Assembly: GCF_032490495.1 (NCBI RefSeq)
Contig: NZ_JAVYJB010000006.1
Coordinates: 1 to 64,000 of the forward strand
DNA: 64,000 nucleotides
Origin: Pilosibacter fragilis
GTDB lineage: Bacteria; Bacillota; Clostridia; Lachnospirales; Lachnospiraceae
Reading direction: 5' to 3'
Below, in pieces: positions 8,575-15,229 of this stretch. The notes beneath the pieces are model-generated. The model was not told the origin of the DNA and searched no databases. It was given only the letters and a program-made list of their open reading frames with translations. Position 1 is the stretch's first letter; each line of letters starts with the position of its first letter. The position numbers were made by a program, and so were the translations under genes.

Positions 8575-9717
8575 TCAGGCCTTGAACATCAGCATGAAGT
8601 AACCGGCTGCTACTGCAGAACCGATAACACCTGCCACGTTCGGACCCATAGCGTGCATCAGAAGGAAGTTGGTCGGATTTTCCTTAGCACCAACCGTCTG
8701 GGATACACGAGCTGCCATCGGAACGGCAGATACACCTGCAGAACCGATCAGTGGGTTGATCTTGCCGCCTGTGATCGCACACAGGACTTTACCAAGCAGG
8801 ATACCTCCGACTGTCGCAAACGCGAAAGCAAGAAGACCCATTGCAATGATAGCCAGTGTCTGGACACGGAGGAAGATCTCTCCGTTTGCTGTAGCGCCTA
8901 CGGTTGTGCCGAGCATGATCGTAACGATGTTGCAGAGTGCGTTCTGTGCGGTATCGGAAAGTCTTCCGGTAACACCGGACTCACGGAACAGGTTACCGAG
9001 CATCAGCATACCAAGAAGCGGTGCTACGGACGGAAGAAGCAGGGAGCAGAACAGAACAACGAATACCGGGAATACAACCTTCTCGACTTTGCTGACTTTT
9101 CTTAACTGCTTCATAACGATCTGACGCTCTTTCTTTGTTGTAAGAAGCTTCATGATCGGCGGCTGGATCAGCGGGATCAGAGCCATGTAGGAATACGCGG
9201 CTACGGCGATCGGAGCTACAAGATCCGGAGCCAGGTTATTTGCGATATAGATCGCGGTCGGGCCATCAGCACCGCCGATGATACCGATCGCTGCACACTC
9301 ACCCGGTGTGAAAAGTCCGGTTGCATTTGCGAGTGTAAATGCAACATAGATACCGAACTGAGCGGCTGCACCGAGAAGAAGGCTGACCGGGTTCGCGATC
9401 AACGGACCGAAGTCTGTCATCGCGCCGACTGCCATGAAGATCAGGCACGGGAATAAGCTGGACTTAACGCCCATGTACATAATTCTTAACACACCGGACT
9501 GATACCAGTGATCTGCCTCATTCATAAGACCTGCAAGCGGAAGGTTCGCAAGGAACATACCGAATGCGATCGGGAGCAGAAGGAGCGGTTCAAACTGCTT
9601 CTTGATTGCAAGATATAATAAAACGAAGGATACAAGGAGCATTACGCACTGCTGCCAGGTGATTGCGGCAAAACCTGACTGGGCGAGCAGCTCCGCGAAA
9701 ACTGAAAGTATATTCAC
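8575..9717 (-). CDS. gcdB: Glutaconyl-CoA decarboxylase, beta subunit (Na+ pump)
   Basis: The 380-residue membrane protein of the OadB/MmdB/GcdB family decarboxylates carboxybiotin and exports Na+. About nine to eleven hydrophobic segments are visible. Family signatures are GIIGGADGPTAIY, with the membrane aspartate implicated in Na+ transport, and GSAGVSAVPMAARV with HAMGPNVAGVIGSA at the end. I place the start at the GTG at 9717, because AGGAGG then lies 8 nt upstream; a GTG at 9726 would overlap the ribosome site. It follows gcdC closely and converts decarboxylation energy into a sodium gradient. Confidence 0.96.
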   Translation of the reverse strand: MNILSVFAELLAQSGFAAITWQQCVMLLVSFVLLYLAIKKQFEPLLLLPIAFGMFLANLPLAGLMNEADHWYQSGVLRIMYMGVKSSLFPCLIFMAVGAMTDFGPLIANPVSLLLGAAAQFGIYVAFTLANATGLFTPGECAAIGIIGGADGPTAIYIANNLAPDLVAPIAVAAYSYMALIPLIQPPIMKLLTTKKERQIVMKQLRKVSKVEKVVFPVFVVLFCSLLLPSVAPLLGMLMLGNLFRESGVTGRLSDTAQNALCNIVTIMLGTTVGATANGEIFLRVQTLAIIAMGLLAFAFATVGGILLGKVLCAITGGKINPLIGSAGVSAVPMAARVSQTVGAKENPTNFLLMHAMGPNVAGVIGSAVAAGYFMLMFKA

Positions 9718-9733
9718 GTGTGGCACCTCCTGC

Positions 9734-10180
9734 TTAGTTTAAGGTAACCAGAACTGCACCTGTCTCAACGGAATCGCCTGTGCTTACGTTGATGGATGCA
9801 ACAGTTCCTGCTGCCGGAGCTACGATCTCTGTCTCCATCTTCATTGCTTCCATAACGATTACACACTGACCATAACCAACTGCGTCACCAACTTTAACTT
9901 TGATGTCAAGGATCTTACCTGGCATCGGAGCCTCTACTGTCTGTCCGCCTGCTGCTGCCGGAGCTGCTGCCGGAGCTGCTGCCGGTGCTGGAACCGGAGC
10001 CGGTGCCGGTGCCGGAGCCGGTGCTGCTGCCGGTGCCGGAGCTGCCTTCGGAGCCGGTGCTGCTGCGAGGATCGGAGCCGGTGCGCTAGCCTGTGCGCCT
10101 CTGTCAAGCGGTCTGTACTCGTCTACTCTCTCGATCTCAACTTCATACTTTTTTCCGTTTAATGTTGCAACGTATTTCAT
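9734..10180 (-). CDS. gcdC: Glutaconyl-CoA decarboxylase, gamma subunit (biotin carrier)
   Basis: The 148-residue protein is the biotin carboxyl carrier that shuttles CO2 between GcdA and GcdB. The biotinyl lysine is in EAMKMET, at about K114. Residues 31-79 form a flexible Ala/Pro linker made of repeated APAP and AAPA units, with codon repeats visible in the DNA at about 9945-10090. The N-terminal 30 residues form the short domain thought to contact the membrane partners. The lipoyl/biotinyl domain occupies about 80-148. Linker length is a likely site of replication-slippage variation. Confidence 0.96.
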   Translation of the reverse strand: MKYVATLNGKKYEVEIERVDEYRPLDRGAQASAPAPILAAAPAPKAAPAPAAAPAPAPAPAPVPAPAAAPAAAPAAAGGQTVEAPMPGKILDIKVKVGDAVGYGQCVIVMEAMKMETEIVAPAAGTVASINVSTGDSVETGAVLVTLN

Positions 10181-10229
10181 GTTATTTACTACATCCTTTC
10201 CTTTTTCTGCGTTTTAGGTTTTTTGTTTT

Positions 10230-10511
10230 TTACAGTTCTTTGATACTTGTTACACGGAACTGCTCTCCAGACAATCTTGCTTCCTCACTGACTGCCGCGA
10301 GAAGCACTGCATAGGATTCCTCATCGATAGCCGGAGCCGGTGCTGCAACTGCCGCAGCTGCCTTTGGCGCACTCTCCTTAAATAATGTACCGATGACCTT
10401 AGAGATAATGATAACCGCGATTGCGAGCACTGCAAGTGCCGAGAATACGACTAACAGTCCAACAAGTGAAATGATGATCGAATCCGCAAAGGTCATACCG
10501 CCTGTCCACAT
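10230..10511 (-). CDS. gcdD: Glutaconyl-CoA decarboxylase, delta subunit (OadG-like)
   Basis: The 93-residue protein has one N-terminal membrane helix (about 10-40, IIISLVGLLVVFSALAVLAI) followed by an Ala/Pro-rich and charged tail, the layout of the small OadG/GcdD anchor subunit. GGAGGT precedes the ATG. It is the first gene of the operon, about 160 nt downstream of a consensus promoter. Small subunits of this type vary strongly in sequence, so the call leans on layout and context as well as length. Confidence 0.88.
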   Translation of the reverse strand: MWTGGMTFADSIIISLVGLLVVFSALAVLAIAVIIISKVIGTLFKESAPKAAAAVAAPAPAIDEESYAVLLAAVSEEARLSGEQFRVTSIKEL

Positions 10512-10576
10512 ATACTTACCGCACCTCCTTCGTTTCGTTTCACTTAAGAAACTTTTGTTGGTTAGTTATTTCGTAT

Positions 10577-10594
10577 TGTGGAATGCATTCCACA
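10577..10594. promoter_or_regulatory. Perfect 18 bp palindrome in the gcdD leader (candidate operator)
   Basis: TGTGGAATGCATTCCACA is a perfect palindrome between the predicted transcription start and gcdD. A related half site (ATGCATTTTTCACA) lies at about 10652-10665, nearer the promoter. A downstream operator for a dimeric repressor is the simplest reading, although a hairpin in the mRNA is possible. I do not recognise the regulator family. Confidence 0.6.
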
Positions 10595-10609
10595 TTTTCC
10601 TCAACGCAT

Positions 10610-10636
10610 ACGGGCACATCTCAAAAATGTACCCGT
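10610..10636 (-). other. Leader stem-loop upstream of gcdD
   Basis: ACGGGCACAT (10610-10619) pairs with ATGTACCCGT (10627-10636) with one mismatch and a 7 nt loop. It lies in the untranslated leader between the promoter and the 18 bp palindrome. No T run follows. Confidence 0.45.
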
Positions 10637-10678
10637 CTTGCGCCTGTTTCTATGCATTTTTCACAATATCGTAATTTG

Positions 10679-10707
10679 AGTATATCAGCTTTCTGCAAAA
10701 ATGTCAA
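10679..10707 (-). promoter_or_regulatory. Sigma-A promoter of the gcd-gct-hgd operon
   Basis: On the minus strand a perfect -35 TTGACA (10702-10707) is followed by a 17 bp spacer and TATACT (10679-10684). The start point would be near 10672, giving a leader of about 160 nt before gcdD. This is one of the best consensus promoters in the window, in line with high expression of a fermentation pathway. Confidence 0.85.
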
Positions 10708-10753
10708 CAAAGCCGTCCGAAAAAATTTATCAAATATACTAATTTCAGGTCAC

Positions 10754-10782
10754 ATAAAGACAAGCAGTGCTTATGTCTTTAT
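10754..10782 (-). other. Stem-loop after kduD
   Basis: ATAAAGACA (10754-10762) pairs with TGTCTTTAT (10774-10782), with an inner AGC/GCT extension. It starts about 22 nt after the kduD stop and lies upstream of the gcd promoter. There is no clear T run, so it may be a weak terminator insulating the two units. Confidence 0.45.
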
Positions 10783-10804
10783 ATGGCAAAATCTGTTTCT
10801 TCCT

Positions 10805-11605
10805 TTACGGCTGTTTTCCGATATAAGCGAGGATGCCTCCGTCCACATAGAGGATGTGTCCATTTACAAAGTCAGAAGCCTCGGACGCGAGGAACACTGC
10901 CGGTCCCTTGAGGTCTTCCACGGTGCCCCATCTTGCTGCCGGTGTCTTCGCAATGATAAACTGGTCGAACGGATGACGGGAGCCGTCAGCCTGACGTTCT
11001 CTTAACGGAGCTGTCTGGGATGTGGCGATGTAGCCCGGTCCGATGCCGTTGCACTGGATGTTGTACTCGCCGTACTCGGAGGCGATGTTCTTTGTGAGCA
11101 TCTTCAAACCTCCCTTTGCCGCTGCGTATGCGGATACGGTCTCTCTTCCGAGTTCAGACATCATGGAGCAGATGTTGATGATCTTTCCGGCTTTCTTTTT
11201 CATCATGCCCGGAAGGACAGCCTTTGCCATGATGAACGGAGCATTCAGGTCAACATCGACAACCTTGCGGAACTCATCCGCGCTCATCTCATGCATCGGA
11301 ATTCTTTTGATCATTCCCGCATTGTTTACAAGAATATCGACCGTTCCGATCTTCTCCTCGATATCCGCGATCATTTTCTTTACCGCTTCCTCGTCCGTAA
11401 CATCGCAGACATAACCGTGAGCATCGATCCCTTTCTCTTTGTATGCGGCAAGTCCGCGCTCTAAGGACGCCTCGCTGCTGCAGTTAAATACAACCGTTGC
11501 TCCTGCTTCTGCATAGCTCTCCGCGATGGCAAAGCCGATTCCGTGGGCACCTCCTGTTACGAGAGCAATCTTTCCTTCCAGAGAAAACATGTTCTTCTTA
11601 TCCAT
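10805..11605 (-). CDS. kduD: 2-dehydro-3-deoxy-D-gluconate 5-dehydrogenase (KduD-type SDR)
   Basis: The 266-residue short-chain dehydrogenase interconverts 2,5-diketo-3-deoxygluconate and 2-keto-3-deoxygluconate in uronate breakdown. The Rossmann TGGAHGIGFA lies near residues 18-27, NNAGM near 93, and the catalytic YAAAK after SELGRETVSA. It follows kduI by 55 nt. KduI makes the substrate of KduD, so the neighbour supports the specificity. Other gluconate 5-dehydrogenases are alike, so substrate choice rests on context. Confidence 0.9.
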   Translation of the reverse strand: MDKKNMFSLEGKIALVTGGAHGIGFAIAESYAEAGATVVFNCSSEASLERGLAAYKEKGIDAHGYVCDVTDEEAVKKMIADIEEKIGTVDILVNNAGMIKRIPMHEMSADEFRKVVDVDLNAPFIMAKAVLPGMMKKKAGKIINICSMMSELGRETVSAYAAAKGGLKMLTKNIASEYGEYNIQCNGIGPGYIATSQTAPLRERQADGSRHPFDQFIIAKTPAARWGTVEDLKGPAVFLASEASDFVNGHILYVDGGILAYIGKQP

Positions 11606-11660
11606 TTTGATCCTTACCTTTCCTATTTTATATCAGTTTTTTATCGGCCTCTGCGATATC

Positions 11661-12503
11661 TTACTTTAAATCCATCGGAGCGATGTTGTCCATATCGTCG
11701 AACTCCTGATTCTCTCCGCCCATAGCCCAGATAAAGGTGTAGTTGGAGGTTCCTGCTCCGCAGTGGATGCTCCAGGACGGGCTGATCACAGCTTCTTCAT
11801 TTTTCATGACGATGTGTCTCGTCTCAGTCGGTTCACCCATAAAGTGCATGACCACCTGATTCTCCGGGACTTCAAAGTACATGTAGATCTCCATGCGGCG
11901 CTCATGGGTGTGGCACGGCATGCTGTTCCAGACACTGCCCGGCTCCAGTGCTGTCATTCCCATGGAAAGCTGGCATGTTTTCAGCACATCCGGATGAATG
12001 AACTGGTTGATGACTCTCTTATTGGAAGTATTGGCATCACCCAGCGGGCGCTTTGCGGCATCCTTCAAGGTGATCAGCTTTGTCTCGTAGGACGTGTGGG
12101 CCGGCGCACTCACCATGTAAAATTTTGCCGGAGTCTCCTCACTGTCACTGGAAAAGATCACTTCCTTTGTGCCTTTTGTGATGTACAGGCAGTCTTTATA
12201 GCCAAGGCGGTACTCCATTCCGTCCGCTGTGATGGATCCGGCACCTCCGATATTGAAGATTCCGATCTCGCGGCGCTCAAGGAAATAGTGGGTACCGAAA
12301 TTTTTCCAGCAGTCGATCCCCTTTTCAATGGAGACATGTTCTTTCACCGGCATACATCCCAATGTCACCATGCGGTCCACGTGGGAGTATACGGATACCA
12401 CCTCATCCGGATGGTAGAGATCCTGAATCAGGAACTCATCCCGAAGTTCTTCGGTTGTGTAGCGTTTTACGTCTCTTTGATTTGCGGAATAACGAATATC
12501 CAT
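11661..12503 (-). CDS. kduI: 5-keto-4-deoxyuronate isomerase
   Basis: The 280-residue cupin enzyme isomerises 4-deoxy-L-threo-5-hexosulose uronate to 2,5-diketo-3-deoxygluconate, the step before KduD in pectin or glycosaminoglycan uronate use. The zinc-binding region CHTHERRMEIYMYF is present at about 195-208, and length matches the family. GGGG lies 9 nt before the ATG. No polysaccharide lyase is in the window, so oligouronides must be produced by other loci or supplied by neighbouring organisms. Confidence 0.95.
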   Translation of the reverse strand: MDIRYSANQRDVKRYTTEELRDEFLIQDLYHPDEVVSVYSHVDRMVTLGCMPVKEHVSIEKGIDCWKNFGTHYFLERREIGIFNIGGAGSITADGMEYRLGYKDCLYITKGTKEVIFSSDSEETPAKFYMVSAPAHTSYETKLITLKDAAKRPLGDANTSNKRVINQFIHPDVLKTCQLSMGMTALEPGSVWNSMPCHTHERRMEIYMYFEVPENQVVMHFMGEPTETRHIVMKNEEAVISPSWSIHCGAGTSNYTFIWAMGGENQEFDDMDNIAPMDLK

Positions 12504-12561
12504 ATGTTTTTACCCCTTATTTATATTCAGGACGGTTTTTATGCCATCCCGGTTGACTTTT

Positions 12562-12733
12562 TTATCTCAGTCGAGAAGACTCCCACCTCTTTTAGGTGGT
12601 GAGTAATAGTAAATTTGTCTCAGCGGGAGTCAGGTCTCTGACTGAGATAAATGCTCCGCGAGGATGCACAGTGATATGTCAGCTTTACTGACCAGAATCA
12701 AGCGCCAGGTCTCACGGACGTTCGACTTGAATT
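12562..12733 (-). repeat. Stop-codon-associated structured repeat, copy A
   Basis: This roughly 172 bp segment is closely similar to 40179-40360. Read on the minus strand it begins TTCAAGTCGAACGTCCGTGA, contains a GATTCTGGTCAG... arm, and ends in a large stem closed by ATCTCAG and CTGAGAT that encloses CCACCT/AGGTGG. Its first 22 nt encode the last residues (IQVERP) and the stop of the MFS gene at 12712. Nothing in it looks like a transposase. It may be a transcribed 3'-UTR structure or a miniature element. Confidence 0.8.
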
Positions 12734-13923
12734 TTCTGATTAGTGGCATATCTCAGAGCCCCGGCTCCAAAAAGTGCCAGCAGGAATGCGTCCAGCACTA
12801 AAAACAGGATCGCCGCCTGGAATCCAAGCTTATCCGCAAGGACTCCAATGACCTGCGGGGTAAGGATCCCGCCGAGGGAACCGATCCCTGTAAACACTGA
12901 CATTCCAAGTGGGGAATTTCCCATGAGATCGCCGGTAAAGGCCGTAGTTGTCGGAAACGCCCCCGCCATTCCAAGTCCTAAAAGGATCAGGGCCGCCACT
13001 GCCATTGTGGTATGATCCGCGAAGACAAGGATCAATACCGAGACAAACTGGAGTGCGGAGATCACTGCCAGAATCTTTGCCGGCGGCACGCTCTTTGAGA
13101 TGGACGCAATGACGATCCTTCCGATCATGATCATGATCCAGGTCACGGATACCATCACAGTCGCAAGACTTGTGGACATAAAGCCGGTACTTTTTAAATA
13201 AGTAACAAACCATCCGTTTACGGAGTTTTCAAGGCCCATATAGAAGAACAATGCCCCAACCGCCAGAAGGAATCCCGTGTTCTTTAAAAACCAGAATTTT
13301 TCTTTTGTCATCGACGATCCGCCGTTCTCCTCTCCCGCCTTCTTCTCCACCTCTTTTTCGATCTTTCTGTAATCCATTGTGGCGTAGGAAAGAACGATGA
13401 GAACCGTGAGGACTGCAAGGAGGCGAAGGATCGTCTTCCAGTTCATACCCGCTCCCATGAGGAGCATCGTAACGAATGGGGACAGGAAAGCCCCCACCGC
13501 ATACCACATATGAAGCAGATTCAGATATTGATTGGAACTTCCCGTCACCTGACGGATCGCATGATTGTTGATGATCGTGATCATGCCCTTCGTGATTCCG
13601 ATCAGGAAGATCATCACATAAAGCACCGGGACCGGAAGTCCCATTGTAAACAGGAAGAGGCACACCGGATAGGGGACCGCCAGTACGACTACCGCCGTCT
13701 TCTGGGACATCATCCCACAGAATACCGGATATACCAGGCTTGAACATAAATTTCCGATCGCCAGAAAGGAAAGCAGTCCGCCGGCCGCGGTAAAGCTTAA
13801 ATTTCTCTCCTCGATCAGGTTTGGCAGAATGACACCGAAGATCAGGATGACCATTCCGCTGATAAAATAGGTCAGATAACAGTGGTCGATCACCGACCGT
13901 TTATCTTCTTTTGTGATTTCCAT
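12712..13923 (-). CDS. MFS transporter
   Basis: This major facilitator of about 403 residues has twelve predicted membrane helices split by a charged loop near residue 200 (KKAGEENGGSSMTKEK). I place the start at 13923, where GGGGGAGA lies at good spacing, rather than at an upstream in-frame codon at 13944. The substrate is not evident. It follows kduI and kduD in opposite order on the same strand, so a uronate or sugar-acid carrier is possible, but its own promoter and the repeat between the genes argue for a separate unit. The C-terminal seven codons come from the repeat. Confidence 0.85.
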   Translation of the reverse strand: MEITKEDKRSVIDHCYLTYFISGMVILIFGVILPNLIEERNLSFTAAGGLLSFLAIGNLCSSLVYPVFCGMMSQKTAVVVLAVPYPVCLFLFTMGLPVPVLYVMIFLIGITKGMITIINNHAIRQVTGSSNQYLNLLHMWYAVGAFLSPFVTMLLMGAGMNWKTILRLLAVLTVLIVLSYATMDYRKIEKEVEKKAGEENGGSSMTKEKFWFLKNTGFLLAVGALFFYMGLENSVNGWFVTYLKSTGFMSTSLATVMVSVTWIMIMIGRIVIASISKSVPPAKILAVISALQFVSVLILVFADHTTMAVAALILLGLGMAGAFPTTTAFTGDLMGNSPLGMSVFTGIGSLGGILTPQVIGVLADKLGFQAAILFLVLDAFLLALFGAGALRYATNQKIQVERP

Positions 13924-13974
13924 CCAGTATTCTCTCCCCCACACATATTTGTTAATTTTTCTCCATACTTTTCC

Positions 13975-14003
13975 ATCATATCATCTTTTATCCCTAAAGA
14001 CAA
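13975..14003 (-). promoter_or_regulatory. Predicted promoter of the MFS gene
   Basis: On the minus strand TTGTCT (13998-14003), a 17 bp spacer and TATGAT (13975-13980) face the MFS gene. The -35 box lies 11 bp from the -35 box of the divergent panE-like promoter, so one regulator could influence both. Confidence 0.55.
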
Positions 14004-14014
14004 GGTTGTTTTCG

Positions 14015-14043
14015 TTGACACCCCAACGGTCTTACTATACAAT
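14015..14043 (+). promoter_or_regulatory. Promoter of the panE-like gene
   Basis: TTGACA (14015-14020), a 17 bp spacer and TACAAT (14038-14043) lie about 45 nt before the ATG at 14089. It is a near-consensus sigma-A promoter, divergent from the MFS promoter. Confidence 0.8.
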
Positions 14044-14088
14044 AGAAGGAACGCAGCTTGTTTTACTTTTAAGGAGGAAAAGGGAGTT

Positions 14089-15024
14089 ATGAAGGACATA
14101 AAGAAGGTGACGTTGATCGGTCTCGGTGCGATGGGGGTATTTTTCGCACCGCGTATCTCAGAAAAGCTGGGGGCTGATTTCCGGATCCTTGCAGACGGCG
14201 CAAGAAAAGAGCGTCTGGAGCGAAAAGGGGTAACAGTCAATACGATCAATTACCGTTTTCCGATCATCACACCTGATGTCGAGGGGGATCCGGCAGATCT
14301 CGTTATCATTGCGGTAAAGGGATATGACCTGGAGCAGGCGATCAGGGATATTAAAAATCAGGTTGGCAAAGATACGATCATCCTCTCCGTATTAAATGGT
14401 GTGGAGAGCGAAAAACAGATCGCCGCCGTCTACGGCAGCGAACATCTGCTGTACTCCTATATGCGGATCAGCATTGTCATGAAGGACGGAAAGACGGAGT
14501 TCGATCCGCATAAGGGTCTGATCCACTTCGGCGATCTTAAGAATGATCCGGAACACTATTCCGGGAATGTTCTCGCTGTGAAGAGTCTTTTTGATCTCTG
14601 TGGGATCGACTACAAGATCGATGCAGATATGTTAAAAGGAATCTGGTTCAAGTTCATGTGCAACGTTGCCGAGAATATGACATGCGCCATGTTCGGCGTT
14701 CCCTTCGGAGCATTCCAGAAGAACGATGACGCCAATTTCTTCCGCCACAAGGCCATGTGGGAAGTGATCCGCATTGCAAATAAGTTGGGCATTGATATCG
14801 GTCAGAATGAGATCGACCGTCAGGAGCACACGCTCGGACGTCTTCCTTATGAAAATAAGCCGTCCACGCTTCAGGATCTTGAGGTCGGAAAACGCACGGA
14901 AGTCGATATGTTCGCCGGAACGGTTGTCCGCCTCGGAAAAGAGCTTGGCGTTGAGACTCCGGTCTGCGAGTGTTTCCTTCACGGAATCCATCTGATCGAG
15001 GCGCGGATGTTTAAGGAAATCTAA
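14089..15024 (+). CDS. Ketopantoate reductase family protein (PanE/ApbA)
   Basis: The 311-residue protein has the N-terminal dinucleotide site LIGLGAMGVFFAPRI and the C-terminal ApbA helical domain. Members reduce 2-dehydropantoate to pantoate with NADPH for coenzyme A synthesis, but many Clostridia carry paralogues of unknown substrate. The ATG at 14089 is preceded by AAGGAGG and AAGGGAG; the frame remains open upstream but has no better start. It is monocistronic, between a strong promoter and a strong terminator. No panB or panC is adjacent, so the exact substrate is uncertain. Confidence 0.85.
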   Translation: MKDIKKVTLIGLGAMGVFFAPRISEKLGADFRILADGARKERLERKGVTVNTINYRFPIITPDVEGDPADLVIIAVKGYDLEQAIRDIKNQVGKDTIILSVLNGVESEKQIAAVYGSEHLLYSYMRISIVMKDGKTEFDPHKGLIHFGDLKNDPEHYSGNVLAVKSLFDLCGIDYKIDADMLKGIWFKFMCNVAENMTCAMFGVPFGAFQKNDDANFFRHKAMWEVIRIANKLGIDIGQNEIDRQEHTLGRLPYENKPSTLQDLEVGKRTEVDMFAGTVVRLGKELGVETPVCECFLHGIHLIEARMFKEI

Positions 15025-15044
15025 TATCTATATGTACATAGCCA

Positions 15045-15079
15045 AAGCTGCCTGCGGCATATCGCCAGGCAGCTTTTTT
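15045..15079 (+). terminator. Terminator of the panE-like gene
   Basis: AAGCTGCCTG (15045-15054) pairs with CAGGCAGCTT (15066-15075) and is followed by a T run. It starts 20 nt after the stop codon. Confidence 0.9.
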
Positions 15080-15131
15080 CTGCTCTCCCACCTTATTTTC
15101 TTAATTCTTTTCCTAATATTAAAAAACAGTC

Positions 15132-15160
15132 TTGCATTTCCCATGGAGCTGTACTATATT
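15132..15160 (+). promoter_or_regulatory. Promoter of the metal P-type ATPase
   Basis: TTGCAT (15132-15137), a 17 bp spacer and TATATT (15155-15160) precede the ATPase gene. The -10 box touches the first base of the 30 bp operator described next. Confidence 0.75.
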
Positions 15161-15189
15161 TAACATATGAACGATGGTTCATATGTTAA
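15160..15189. promoter_or_regulatory. ArsR/SmtB-type operator
   Basis: Two perfect 13 bp arms, TTAACATATGAAC and GTTCATATGTTAA, are separated by GATG. The ATATGAAC...GTTCATAT core is the classic site of metal-sensing ArsR/SmtB repressors such as CzrA, SmtB and CadC. It covers the transcription start, so bound repressor would block initiation and metal would release it. No arsR-type gene occurs in this window. Confidence 0.85.
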
Positions 15190-15229
15190 TATGATAATTA
15201 AAAATTATAATTCTGAGGAGGTCTACTCT

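Noticed and set aside
9900..10217. Ala/Gly-rich plus-strand frame opposite gcdC
   Set aside because: It is the complement of the Ala/Pro linker codons of the biotin carrier, not an independent gene.
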